Positions 22,093 to 32,557 of a stretch of DNA of 45,623 nt are shown here, piece by piece; the stretch's first letter is position 1; every line of letters starts with the position of its first letter. Below the pieces are notes generated by a model that saw only the letters and a list, made by a program, of their open reading frames with translations, was not told the DNA's origin and did no database searches. The DNA is from Tieghemiomyces parasiticus (taxonomy: Eukaryota > Kickxellomycota > Dimargaritomycetes > Dimargaritales > Dimargaritaceae). The position numbers and the translations under genes were made by a program. The stretch lies in NCBI GenBank assembly GCA_027575765.1, contig JANBPT010000310.1:1-45623 (forward strand). The letters run 5' to 3'.

Positions 22093-22125
<33 letters not shown>
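22093..22125. repeat. (CT)n microsatellite
   Basis: Thirty-three bases of CT dinucleotide repeat with a single interruption (CTTT in the middle). Confidence 0.9.
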
Positions 22126-24756
22126 GCTATCCGCATATTGGGATTATCAGACGGCGATAGGCAATATAAATGTGTAAATTAACTAATGTACAATTTGTTA
22201 CTTGTGGCCTCGGCATGAAATGATAAGGAACCCCAGTCTCTACCCTTGGTTATCGGTATAACACGTCCCTTCTTGAGCACCAGCTGGTGACGAAGTCACC
22301 TTACTATAGCGTCCTTCACGCACCGACTCTATAAGTCCAAGTGGCCAACACCGCCCCCCGTCAGAAATTTCAGTTTTATTCCTGACTCGACGCATAACTA
22401 CTCGTAGGAAGCTCGTGGTTTACGTCCCAGAGCCGGGTGTTGCTAAGCACTCTGAGCTCAGCGAGGGCCGACAATGGCCTTTACTTTCAGCCAACAGCGG
22501 CCTAGAATAAGGTGGGAACCAAGGGCGAGATTAGGCTATCCTGTTCTAGGTAATCACGCATCGGTACTGCAAGGTATTCAAACCACGTGTCGATAGACGT
22601 CTCCGGGTCCAGTACATGGACTAATCACATCACCTGACTCTCCGGATGATGGCGGATCAGTCCCTCGGGAGCTGTTTAGGCGCCTATTATTACTGAACTC
22701 GAAATCCAGGGCTCTAATGCGTAGAATTAGGACGACTGATTAATCGGATTCGCTAGCATTACACGCTATACGGAATTTTAGGTGAGGGTGTGAAGGGGAA
22801 AATAGGGATGGATCGGTTCACGAGGGCCCTATGACCAGCGATTGCCCATGATCAGTAGAGCTCTCAGTGGCTAATGAATCTGGCATTTTTATTCAGACCA
22901 CCACTGAGGTCGATACACCTCCTGAACAATGGCGTTAGAGGGCGGTTGGTACGCCAACAGCGGAGATGGACTGTGGAACCGGGGTGAAGGTAGACCATGC
23001 AATACCTCAGCGCTACCGTTTAGACCGTCGAGTTACCAGTCATCTGACTGAGGTTCTTGGGAAACACGACCAGTTTCGGATATGATTGCACACGATTCAC
23101 GAACCCCTTCCCCCTTCCTTCACTCCGATTCTACCGTGGCGGGGTACGCCTAGCCCTTATTTAAGCAACTGACTGCCAGTAAACTGTATGTGACTAGTTA
23201 TATGACTACCTTCGTCCGACGGTAGGTCGAAGTGGGAAAGGATAATGTCCTAGTTGGGAAGGTGTGGTAAAAATGGGCAGAGATCTCTTCCTCCGGCCTG
23301 CTATGTGGTGCACGGCCGACTCAGCATGCGGGTGCGCAACAACATCGTGGCTATTCAACATTGTATCTACTGCTCATAAAGAGCGGAACGAGGAGGGGGG
23401 GCGGCAGGTATCTTTCACACTCCAGACGGTTCACGGTTACCCTTGAGCTGTGTTGGCCATGCACCATTCTCCGCCCTTCGACAATGTCGCCGTGGCATAG
23501 TTATCAGCGTTTACCTGTACTGTCTCCTCAGAAATAAAAGCGTACGGGGTAGACGGTTGAACCCCTAAAGAGAGGAGGTAGCGAGGTGAGATTCGCGTTA
23601 AGTCCGCTTGCCATGACCAAGGGACCACAAGGACAGTCACGGACCACTGCAACTGCTAATGCCTCGATCTTCCCCCGAGGTGTATTGCGCGGTCCGTATC
23701 CCACATGTCAATCACCTCTATCGCCGCTAGCCCCATCGATACCACATGCTTAAAGGTACTTGGACGTCGAAAATCTAGCCGCACTCGGAAGTTACGTTAG
23801 AACCGCAATTTTAGTAAAAGGACAAGTGGTGGTCATTCGCGGTATTTACACGGTGAACAGGAGCTCTCTTGACTCTTCTTTCTTCATTAGCGAGCCTTCT
23901 TTCCACGCCTACCTGCGGACACATGGTGGCTAGGACAAGCTACGGCCTGGACCTAACGATGGACCAGCCCTGAAGATCGGACCAACCTGCGCTTTACCGG
24001 TGATGATCAAAATCCAGTGGCTTGGATTCTGATGCACTTCAAGGATATTGGGTCCTTTGGGGTTGCTCTCCACCTCTGGTACCTTTAAGGTAAAATGGCC
24101 TGCGAAACTAGTAATTAGGGTCCCCTGGAAGCGGGCTGAACGTCACCGAAAAGACCGAGCCCCGTTAGGGCTTGTCGACGTAAAAATGACCAGGTCAGTG
24201 CGGGTGAATGCGTCTTCTCGCTAGCCTCGGTTGGTCACCCTCTACCCCATAGTGCTCCCTCGCATGGCTAACACCGCGAAGGCCGACCAATCCGGTTGAT
24301 TGGGTATATTTTCATGCCCATCATAGTAGCGAAGGGCTTCCGCCAACTAGTAGGTGGGGCAATGGACAACACTATGTGCAGGTGCTGATCGAGTTCAGCA
24401 TAAGTAGTGAAGGTGATCCGGAATTGGAAAGCTTCTCAGACCCAGAGAACTTCGCTAGTTACAACTGGCTAGTATTAGATGGTGATTTCCTGGGTTGGCC
24501 TGAGCGAGCCCAGCCCCTTCTCCGTCCTATACTCAACTCGACCATTCACTCACACATCCAAAAATTTATCCTAGTCCTAATCAAACATATCTCAATACCA
24601 AAAAGCCGAACCCTTATAAACAGCGAGAAATTAATGATGCCGGCAAAACCCCGAGTGGGGGATCGAAATGTAGTAAACTTCAGTTTTCTTAACATCACAG
24701 TCGGACGAAAGCGGCACAAAACCAGAGTATATATATATCCCAGTGTTAGGGACGGA

Positions 24757-27700
24757 TCAGCTAACCACCTTGAGCATAACCCACCGGGACCCTTCACGTT
24801 TATACTGCACTAGGATTCGAGGCAAGGGCCACGACTTGGGTCCAAAGGTGGGGTCCACGTATGCAAACATGGTATCCTTATCGTCAGCCGACTCAGGGGT
24901 CAGAGTGGTCACCTTCCCCTCATGGAGGGCCAACAGGGCCGCCTGGTCCAGGGTGGCCACATCGGTCGCATAGTAGTACCGTGGGGCCGGGTGCATGAGG
25001 GGTTTCGGCAGGGTGGTGAGGTGGCGACCCAGGACAGTCAGCCACCTTGGGTGGACGTTGGTCAGGCCCTTCAACCAGAGCCGGCCGGCGTTCTTTAGCT
25101 CGTACCGTTGGCGGGCAGTCAGAGTGGGGTCAAGCGCTGCATTAGGGTCGTGCGACACAGAGCGCTGCAGTTCCTGGTAGGCGATGGTTTCAGGGGCAGG
25201 CTGGTCGGCCAGTACCGAGCTGCCGTGCACGTAAACCGGCTCATGGGAGACCATGGTCACGTACGGAGTATCACGCCCGGATCCGCTGCCGAGTCGGTGG
25301 GACTTGGATTTACTATGGTGGCCCGGCGGGGGTTGCGAGTGTACCAGGTCCCATCGGACAGCAATCCGGTCAATGAACCCGGCTACGATGGTCTGGCGCA
25401 GTACCTTGGTCTGGAACGGCGTGGGTGGGTCCAAGCGGGCGGTCTTATACCCGAGCTTAGCGGACGGGAGGAGTTTGGTGTAAAGACGAGTGAGCTGGAC
25501 ACGCAACTGCTGGATTTCCCGCATGGCCTTGGGACGCAAGTAATAGCGTCGGCAGAAATCTTCCGATCCGCCTGCGAACTCGTACGCGCACACAGCGTGA
25601 AGCAGCTTAAGCATGTCGCTGGTAGGGTTCGGGCCCGTGAGTTCCGCCATGGCTTTCTTGTACTGGGTCCGTTCGGCCTTGCGGCGCGCGGTCACTTCGG
25701 CCGAGTCCCCTTCCTCCGATCCTGCCTGACCACCCGGCCGGTCGGTCGTAACGTCGTACAAATTAGCCTCGTGAACAAATGGATCACCCACGGACATGCC
25801 GGCCGCGATCGCCACCACGTAGTCCAGGCACTGGTGCTGCTGGCCCACGAGTAGCATACGAGAGAAGCGCGGCGCCACGGGGAACTCGGCCATTAGCTTA
25901 CCGGCCTCGGTGATTCGTTTGCTTTCGGGATCCAGGGCCTCCAAGTGAACCAGTAGTTTCTCGGCGTGCAGGAGGTCGGCGCGATCCGGCATAGTGGGGA
26001 ACGGGAAGTTGACCACGTTATCGAGCAGCATGGCCTTCATTTGCAGCACCACGCCCTCGATGGCCATCTGGAGGATTTCGGGTTCGCTGAACGTCTTGAA
26101 GTGGTCGTTGAATACCGCCGAGGAGTACAGGCGGTAGCAGTGGCCCGGGCCTGTACGGCCCGCTCGGCCGGCGCGCTGGTTACCTGCGGCCTGGGATACC
26201 CAATTGACCTCGAACGACTGGGTCCCCGTGGCCCCGTCGTACTTGCGCTCCTTCACTTTCCCGCCGTCCACGACGTAGCGAATCCCAGGTATGGTCAAAG
26301 AGGTTTCCGCGACGTTGGTAGCCACCACGCAAAGTCGGTGGCCCTCCGGGACTGGTTCAAACACGCGCATCTGCTGCGCTGTGGGTAGCAGCGAGTAGAG
26401 CGGAAGCACGTATAGTGGTTGGGCGGCCGGGTCGGGACGGTCGTCTTCGTTCTCGACTTCCTCCTCGTCGCCAGGCCAGCGGCCGTCGAAGGGTTCGCCC
26501 TCGTCATCAGTCTCTTCGTCGGCGTCCGTGGCCTCGCGGTCCTTGTCGTCATCGTCGCTGACATAGTCGTCCCTTAGTTCGCCGTCGACCGTCGGGGGCT
26601 GGTCACCCAGGTCGAACTCCTCGGCGCGGAGGTCGGCCTGGCCTACACGACCGGGGTCCTCTTCCGCGGTGAGGGATGACGGGCGCGCCTCCTCGGCCGC
26701 GGTACGGACGTTGGCCGCGGACCCGTGGGCGTACTTGCGGCGCAGGGTCCGACACAGCGTGGTGATTTCGTTCTGGCTGGTCAAAAACACGAGAATTCCG
26801 CCGCGCGGCAGTCGGGTGTGGATCTTGCTGACCTTTTTGAGGGCTTCCCCAACGTAGTCGGCGTGGGTGACCCGATTGAAGTGCATTTTGACCGGGTACT
26901 GTCGGGCGTCAACGCGAATAACGGGGGGCGGGGAAGGGAACAGGCGCTTGTTGCCTGTAAAATCCTCAACACGCAGCGTGGCCGACATGATGATGACACG
27001 GAGGGGCCTCACTTCGCCCGTAGGGTTCTCCCGGTGCAGCTTGGCGCGCAGTTTGACCACGCGACTCACCACACCAATGAGGATGTCGGTATTGAGACTG
27101 CGCTCGTGGGCTTCGTCCACAATGAGGACCGAGTAGCGCGAAAGCAGCAGATCCTGGGCCAGTTCGCGTAGCAGGACACCGTCTGTCATGAACTTGATGG
27201 CCGTCTCAGCCCGGGCCGTGCTGTCATACCGGATCTGGTGGGCTACCTTGGCTGTGCCGGTCAGGTTCAGTTCCTCTCCGACGCGCTTGGCCATACTGAT
27301 GGCCGCTACTCGACGCGGCTGGGTGACTCCAATCATGCCGGGGTTATCGCTGTCTGGGTTACCGAATCCAGCTTCATACAGAAACTGTGGGACCTGCGTG
27401 GTCTTACCTGATCCGGTCTCACCACATAGCACAACGACGGGGTTGGCCAGGATAGTCTCCATGATGCTCTGTTCTTCGGCGCAGATGGGGAGCTTGGCCC
27501 GAGAGGCTTCGATCTCCGGGGTGCGCTCAACGGTCACGAAGAAGGTCTGTCGGCGGTCAGCTGCCGGCACACTCGACGGGGCAGGCTGGTGAGGGCCGAT
27601 GGTGACCTTACCGTGGCGCGGACCGGTCGGGGTGACTGGGGCGACGGGTCGGGCCGTAGGCTGGGCTGAGGTCGGGGTAGGCGCGGGGACGGTTACGCTG

Positions 27701-28515
27701 GTCATCACCGGCGCCGATTTCCCGCTTCCTTCCTCTTCCCCTTCGCTGTCGTCCTCTGAACTATCGTAGGCTGAATCGGAGCTGTCAAAGTCGGTATCAG
27801 CGTCGTCTGCCTCGGCCTGTTCAGCGGCGCGAGCCCGCAGCCGGTCATTGGTGGTGTGTTGGGCCTTGATTAGGCCGATGTAGGACGGAGTGGTCTTCTT
27901 GCGTTGACGCTTGACGATCGGAACGGGGGCCGCACCCTCGGCTGATCGTTTGAGGGCGCCGCCGAAGGTAACCGTCGGGACTGGCGCCGAAGCGGCAGTG
28001 GTACGGGCCTCGGCCGTGGTCATAGGCATGATATCGGCGCTTTGGCCTGTAGTTACAAAGTCGGGGATGTCCGGAATGTGACGCTCGACCAGGAGGGGTA
28101 CGGAGGGATCACTGCGCGGCAACCCGTCGCGGGTCTCCATAGCCGCCCGCCGCAGCCGTTCGCGCAATGTCTCCTTACCCAGCCCGTACCCGAGGCTCCG
28201 ACTGGACCGCAGGTGGGCCGAGCCGAAGCTGGAGGTTGCGAGCTTCTCAATGAGCGTGACACGCTCCTCCTTCTTAAGTTTCTTCTCAATGTACTTCTCC
28301 AGCCGCCTCTGCTTCTTGATGGAAAGTTTGTTGCCGGGTAGGATCACGCCAGCGTCGGCGGCAGCCTTGGCGAGGCGTTCGTGGCGGTTTGAGGGCATTA
28401 CCACGGCGTTAGACTGGTCGACAGTCTCGGAGCCGGGCTCCTCGGCTGCTGCCGGCTGGTGACCGCGCTCGGTACGCCTAGCCTTGTCGTTATAGCGGGG
28501 CCGTATCTTCGGCAT
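24757..28515 (-). CDS. ECM16: DEAH-box RNA helicase, DHX37/Ecm16 (Dhr1) type
   Basis: 1,252-residue nucleolar helicase. In yeast and animals this protein frees U3 snoRNA from pre-rRNA during small-subunit assembly. Its N-terminus has the family features: MPKIRPRYNDK, then LSIKKQRRLEKYIEKKLKK (about 64-82), followed by an acidic Ser-rich stretch (about 235-265). The helicase core shows motif I GETGSGKT (about 365), DEAH (about 465), SATL (about 509) and motif VI QRAGRAGRTGPGHCYRLYSS (about 780-800), the last being very close to DHX37. A long acidic insert (about 640-690) splits the second RecA domain, as in this subfamily. HA2 and OB-fold regions follow to the C-terminus. ATG at 28515 has G at -3. 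Single exon. Divergent from FRS1 across 830 bp. Confidence 0.96.
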   Translation of the reverse strand: MPKIRPRYNDKARRTERGHQPAAAEEPGSETVDQSNAVVMPSNRHERLAKAAADAGVILPGNKLSIKKQRRLEKYIEKKLKKEERVTLIEKLATSSFGSAHLRSSRSLGYGLGKETLRERLRRAAMETRDGLPRSDPSVPLLVERHIPDIPDFVTTGQSADIMPMTTAEARTTAASAPVPTVTFGGALKRSAEGAAPVPIVKRQRKKTTPSYIGLIKAQHTTNDRLRARAAEQAEADDADTDFDSSDSAYDSSEDDSEGEEEGSGKSAPVMTSVTVPAPTPTSAQPTARPVAPVTPTGPRHGKVTIGPHQPAPSSVPAADRRQTFFVTVERTPEIEASRAKLPICAEEQSIMETILANPVVVLCGETGSGKTTQVPQFLYEAGFGNPDSDNPGMIGVTQPRRVAAISMAKRVGEELNLTGTAKVAHQIRYDSTARAETAIKFMTDGVLLRELAQDLLLSRYSVLIVDEAHERSLNTDILIGVVSRVVKLRAKLHRENPTGEVRPLRVIIMSATLRVEDFTGNKRLFPSPPPVIRVDARQYPVKMHFNRVTHADYVGEALKKVSKIHTRLPRGGILVFLTSQNEITTLCRTLRRKYAHGSAANVRTAAEEARPSSLTAEEDPGRVGQADLRAEEFDLGDQPPTVDGELRDDYVSDDDDKDREATDADEETDDEGEPFDGRWPGDEEEVENEDDRPDPAAQPLYVLPLYSLLPTAQQMRVFEPVPEGHRLCVVATNVAETSLTIPGIRYVVDGGKVKERKYDGATGTQSFEVNWVSQAAGNQRAGRAGRTGPGHCYRLYSSAVFNDHFKTFSEPEILQMAIEGVVLQMKAMLLDNVVNFPFPTMPDRADLLHAEKLLVHLEALDPESKRITEAGKLMAEFPVAPRFSRMLLVGQQHQCLDYVVAIAAGMSVGDPFVHEANLYDVTTDRPGGQAGSEEGDSAEVTARRKAERTQYKKAMAELTGPNPTSDMLKLLHAVCAYEFAGGSEDFCRRYYLRPKAMREIQQLRVQLTRLYTKLLPSAKLGYKTARLDPPTPFQTKVLRQTIVAGFIDRIAVRWDLVHSQPPPGHHSKSKSHRLGSGSGRDTPYVTMVSHEPVYVHGSSVLADQPAPETIAYQELQRSVSHDPNAALDPTLTARQRYELKNAGRLWLKGLTNVHPRWLTVLGRHLTTLPKPLMHPAPRYYYATDVATLDQAALLALHEGKVTTLTPESADDKDTMFAYVDPTFGPKSWPLPRILVQYKREGSRWVMLKVVS

Positions 28516-29345
28516 GGCGTTAGGTAACAGGTCCGGGTACGGATTAACTAGGGCTCAAATAGGTGGGATTAGTAGTGCCGTGAGGAAGAGGAACGATGCG
28601 GTCGACCATTGGTAGTGCCAGAAGTTCTTGCGGGTGGCTGGTAATGGAAGTTCTGCAGCGGCATGGACGAATCCTGGGCATCACCTTGGTCAAGCCATTC
28701 TCCCTTAGTTTGCCCCTCACACTTTTTTTTTCTTTTGCATTTTAAGGCCGGGCTTCCCCTCAGGTGGGCTTGATCGATGGCTGCCTGCTGAAATAATACA
28801 CGCCGACCAGCAATGGTCTGCAGGACAGGAAAAAAAAAAAAAAAAAAAAAGGATGGACCGCCGCTTTATCGGCTGCTCCACCAGACGACCGCGATGTTTT
28901 TTACTTCAACTACAAGTGGTGCATTACGATGAGGAACATTTATGGCAGGTCAAAAGGCCAGAAGGAGACGCCGCCTAGCGCAAGAAGCAAGTCTCCTGGT
29001 TTAACTGGACCAGATGTTCATGGGAATTAGTTCCACGTGACTTAGTGTTAATGTGTCATTTGTTGCCCTTGGCTGCCCTCGGCCATATCTGGTAGCTGCC
29101 GAAGGGGCGTGTATAGTGTGGAGGATTTTGGGCTCCGTCGCCAGAAGTGCTGGCAGTTGGGTACAGGACGTCCACCACCTCGGCAAAGAGCCGACGGATT
29201 CCAGGTTGGCACCGGTTGACGTTACGGATCGGATTCCCTTGCTCTTCATTCACTTTTCCCGACACGCGCCCACTCTTCTCGGCCCTGCGATATCTGACCT
29301 GGATTCCAGTTCCACGATCGACCAACCACCGTTTCGCTACCCATT
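28516..29345. promoter_or_regulatory. divergent intergenic region shared by helicase and FRS1 genes
   Basis: 830 bp between two divergent housekeeping genes, both serving protein synthesis. It must contain both promoters. It holds a run of 21 A at 28830-28850 (T on the helicase strand) and a T-rich run near 28726-28733. Poly(dA:dT) tracts of this kind are known to exclude nucleosomes in fungal promoters. No clear TATA box is seen for either gene. Confidence 0.55.
28830..28850. repeat. poly(A) tract, 21 bases
   Basis: Uninterrupted run of A, 315 bp before the helicase start and about 500 bp before FRS1. Possible nucleosome-free promoter element; homopolymer length may be affected by sequencing. 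Confidence 0.8.
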
Positions 29346-31441
29346 ATGCCGACCGTTAACGTAGACAAGGAAAACTTGTACAACGCCCTGGGCAAGGAAT
29401 ACAGCACCGATGACTTCCGTGAGCTGTGCTTCGAGTTCGGCATCGAGCTGGAGGAGGACACTTCGGTAAAGGAGATGGCCGAGCGCATGACGGGTACGAC
29501 GGCGGCCACCGACGATCTGTCCGACCGCGCCGTCCTCAAAATCGATATCCCGGCCAACCGGTAAGTGTCCCTCAGTGTCTATCCCCGCGGCGCGGCCCTG
29601 TGGTGGCTATTAGGGTAGACCTCCCTTGTCGCCCTCGTAGTCTGGGTTAATCCCAATCGATGGCGCCAAAAATATCGTCCGGTCCTAACGAACCCTTCGA
29701 CTCCCCTTTTACAACCTTCACCCTCCCCCTCTGACGGTATTTTAGCTACGACCTGCTGTGCTTCGAGGGCATTTCCCGCGCCCTGAATGTGTTCCTACAG
29801 CGTGTGCGGCCACCGACCTACCGGGCAGTAGTCCCAGCGGACCGCCCACTGGAACGGATGACGGTGCACCCAGAGACGGCCCGCATCCGGCCTTTCGTCG
29901 CGTGCGCCATCCTGCGCAACATCCATTTCACCCAGGATAGCTACGACAGCTTCATTGACCTACAGGATAAGTTGCACCAGAATATCTGCCGCAAACGTAG
30001 CCTGGCTTCCATGGGCACGCATGACTTGGACACCCTGAAAGGGCCCTTCACCTACGAGGCCCGGGCCCCGCGCGATGTGCGGTTCGTACCGCTCAACCAG
30101 ACCCAGGAGATGAACGGCGAGGAGCTAATGGCTTTCTACGAGAACGACAAGCACCTGGGTAAGTATCTACCAATCATTCGCGACTCCCCGGTCTATCCGG
30201 TGGTGTACGACCGGGACCACACCGTGTGCTCGCTGCCGCCCATCATCAACAGCGACCACTCCAAGATCACCCTCGCCACGCGCAACGTGCTCATCGAGGT
30301 CACGGCCACCGACCTAACCAAGGCCCAGACGGTGGTGCATACCCTGGTGGGCATGTTCTCGCAGTACTGCGACGCCCCGTTCACTGTGGAGCCCGTCGAG
30401 GTTGTGATGCCTGACGGGAGCTGTACTGTGTTCCCCACCATGGAACCGCGCCGCATGACCGCCGAGGTGGCATACATTAACGCCGCCATCGGCGTGCAGC
30501 TGACACCCAACCAAATCGTGGAGTACCTGAACCGCATGTCCCTGCCAGCCCAGCTGCCTGCCGGGACCACCGACTCGGCCGCTGCCACCGAGGTGGTGGT
30601 TGACGTCCCAGTGACCCGCAGCGACATCCTCCATGCCTGTGACCTGATGGAGGATGTGGCCATCGCCTACGGCTATAACCGGATCCCCAAGACCTTCCCA
30701 GCCTGTTCCACCGTGGCCGCCCCGTTCCCTATCAATAAGCTGTCCGACCAGATCCGTCGCGAGCTGGCCCTCTCGGGATTCAGCGAGATTGTGCCGCTCA
30801 TCCTCTGCTCCCACGATGAGAACTTTAAGTTTCTACGTCGGACCGACCCCGGTACCGAGGCCGTCCTCCTGGCCAACCCCAAGACCGTCGAGTACCAGGT
30901 GGTGCGCACCTCCCTGCTTCCGGGGGTCCTCAAAACCATCCACCAGAACCGCCGGTACGCCCTCCCACTCCAGGTCTTTGAGGTTTCGGATGTGGTGTTC
31001 AAGGACGATACCCAGGAGCGGCGTGCCCGTAACGAACGTCGCGTTTGCGCCCTGTACTGCGGCAAGGCCAGCGGGTTCGAAACCATCCATGGCCTACTCG
31101 ACCGTCTCATGCAGATGATGGCCGTCCCTTACATCCCTTCGGCCCTCGTGGACGACCCGTCGACCCAGTCCCAACGTGGCTACTTTATCCGTCCGGCCGA
31201 CCACCCGACCTACTTTGATGGCCGCTGCGCCGAGATTTACTACCGCGGCCCCCGTGCGCCTAGTGCCACCGCTCCTCAACCCCATTTCACTGACTTGACG
31301 CCCATTACTAACGCCCACAAGGTGCCCATTGAGACCAACCGCGTTGGCCTGTTTGGTATCATCCACCCTGAGGTCCTGGTTAACTTTGGTATCGACTATC
31401 CGTGTTCGGCCCTGGAATTCAACTTGGAATATTTCTTGTAG
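29346..31441 (+). CDS. FRS1: cytosolic phenylalanyl-tRNA synthetase, beta subunit
   Basis: Two exons (29346-29560 and 29746-31441) give 636 residues. The protein is the beta chain of the alpha2-beta2 enzyme that charges tRNA-Phe in the cytosol (FARSB; FRS1 in yeast). Exon 1 encodes the conserved N-terminus [16 protein letters not shown]...[11 protein letters not shown] and ends at ...IDIPANR. Exon 2 resumes with [16 protein letters not shown], exactly the join expected in this family, with the Arg codon split by the intron. The B3/4 region follows ([20 protein letters not shown], about 215-240). B5 starts near residue 309. The [19 protein letters not shown] signature is at about 365-385, leading into the inactive synthetase-like core. 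Length is slightly above the usual ~590. ATG at 29346 has A at -3. Exon assignment is inferred from frame, splice sites and homology. Confidence 0.95.
29561..29745 (+). other. intron of FRS1
   Basis: 185 nt. Donor GTAAGTGT, branch-point-like CTAAC at 29684-29688, pyrimidine-rich 3' part and acceptor TTTTAG. Removing it joins the two conserved halves in frame through a split Arg codon. Confidence 0.93.
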
Positions 31442-32557
31442 GTCTATCATGGGAGAGACGAGTCGGAGTTGGGCCCTCCATCTTTTTTATTGCATACTGG
31501 TGGCTCAGGCGACGGCTCGCATCAGTCTGCGTCGAAATTAACTGCGTAATTGTGCGTCCGGGTGCGTTTTGTTTCCCCCTCCCTCCTTGCCATCAACTGG
31601 CCATTCGTTATTTCTAAACATATATCGTTGTATTGCCACGTCGTAGTGGCTGAATTGTAAATTTTACAACGAGTCGGCCATCGGGTGAGGCAAGGGAAAG
31701 GGACGGCTTGCAGACGAAATAATTCAGGAGCATGGCCGTGGCACTTTGGTTGAGTTGAACTCCTTAACCGGATGTATTACCACGGATGCGACTACTGATG
31801 TCGAACGAAGGGCGGGTTGTATAAGGTTATATCCGGCATATACAAGGCCTGCACCGTAACTAGTGTACATTATTATGGCGGGAGGCCAAGAGTGAGCCCC
31901 TTTGGACTACCCGTTCGGCTACGGGCTCGCCATGCACAATGGTGCAGTAATGATTCAGGGGCTATACGGCACCCAAGTCGTTTGGGTGACGGAATGTGGA
32001 TATGCGGAACAGACATACAACCAGCCCCTCAAACGACATAGTAGCCACAGTGCGCGAACAGCGGTTGTTATCAGCAAGGACCTGAATAATTACCCTGGCC
32101 ACCCCTCGCTTCACCCCTCCCCTACTACGTGCAGAAGGACTGTCAACATTAACTTTCCCCCCCCCTTCAGCTATACGAGGATACCTCAGTTGCATTACGG
32201 TATAGTCTCCACATGGTATTGTGTCAGGAATATATGGGGCTGACAGATTGGTTACGCATCTAGGGTTCATAACAGGAGACTGGTGGGCGAGGGCTGCTGG
32301 CTGGAATTATAAAAAGCACTTCCTGGACCTGGCCTTGGGACATCCACATACATCCTGCACGCCGGTTTGGGTCTCAATTTAAATATACGCTACTTGGTCG
32401 TTCGTACATTGGCTAGTTCTACTTTTCCGTCTTAATCGTCGTCACCAGCACTATCTATATCTCAACTCTGTCTGTCCATGACCCAAAACGTCCTAGTTTG
32501 GCCTTTTACAATTGCCTTGTATTTATTTATTTTTTGGCCACGAGACCACAATCTGCC
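31442..32557. other. intergenic region: FRS1 3' end and carboxypeptidase promoter
   Basis: About 1.1 kb. Besides the TATA box near 32308 and an upstream ATG at 32478, nothing is recognised; the short frames around 31817-32270 are not protein-like. Confidence 0.6.
32308..32315 (+). promoter_or_regulatory. TATA box of the serine carboxypeptidase gene
   Basis: TATAAAAA located 250 bp upstream of the ATG. A start site about 30 bp downstream would leave the ATG at 32478 in the leader. Confidence 0.55.

Larger units (their letters stand above)
17881..24756. other. gene-poor block, about 6.9 kb
   Basis: The largest stretch without a recognised gene. The part next to the homeodomain gene (to about 19200) is more GC-rich, with frames open on both strands, none protein-like. 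A (CG)(TG) alternating tract is at 18993-19010 and a CT microsatellite at 22093-22125. A frame without ATG is open at 24253-24813 (see findings). No tRNA, snRNA or transposon could be identified. Confidence 0.6.

Noticed and set aside
25108..25854. 248-codon frame opposite the helicase
   Set aside because: Antisense shadow of the helicase gene, whose motifs are unmistakable on the minus strand.
30193..31110. Long minus-strand frames inside FRS1
   Set aside because: Antisense shadows produced by GC-rich third positions of the synthetase gene.
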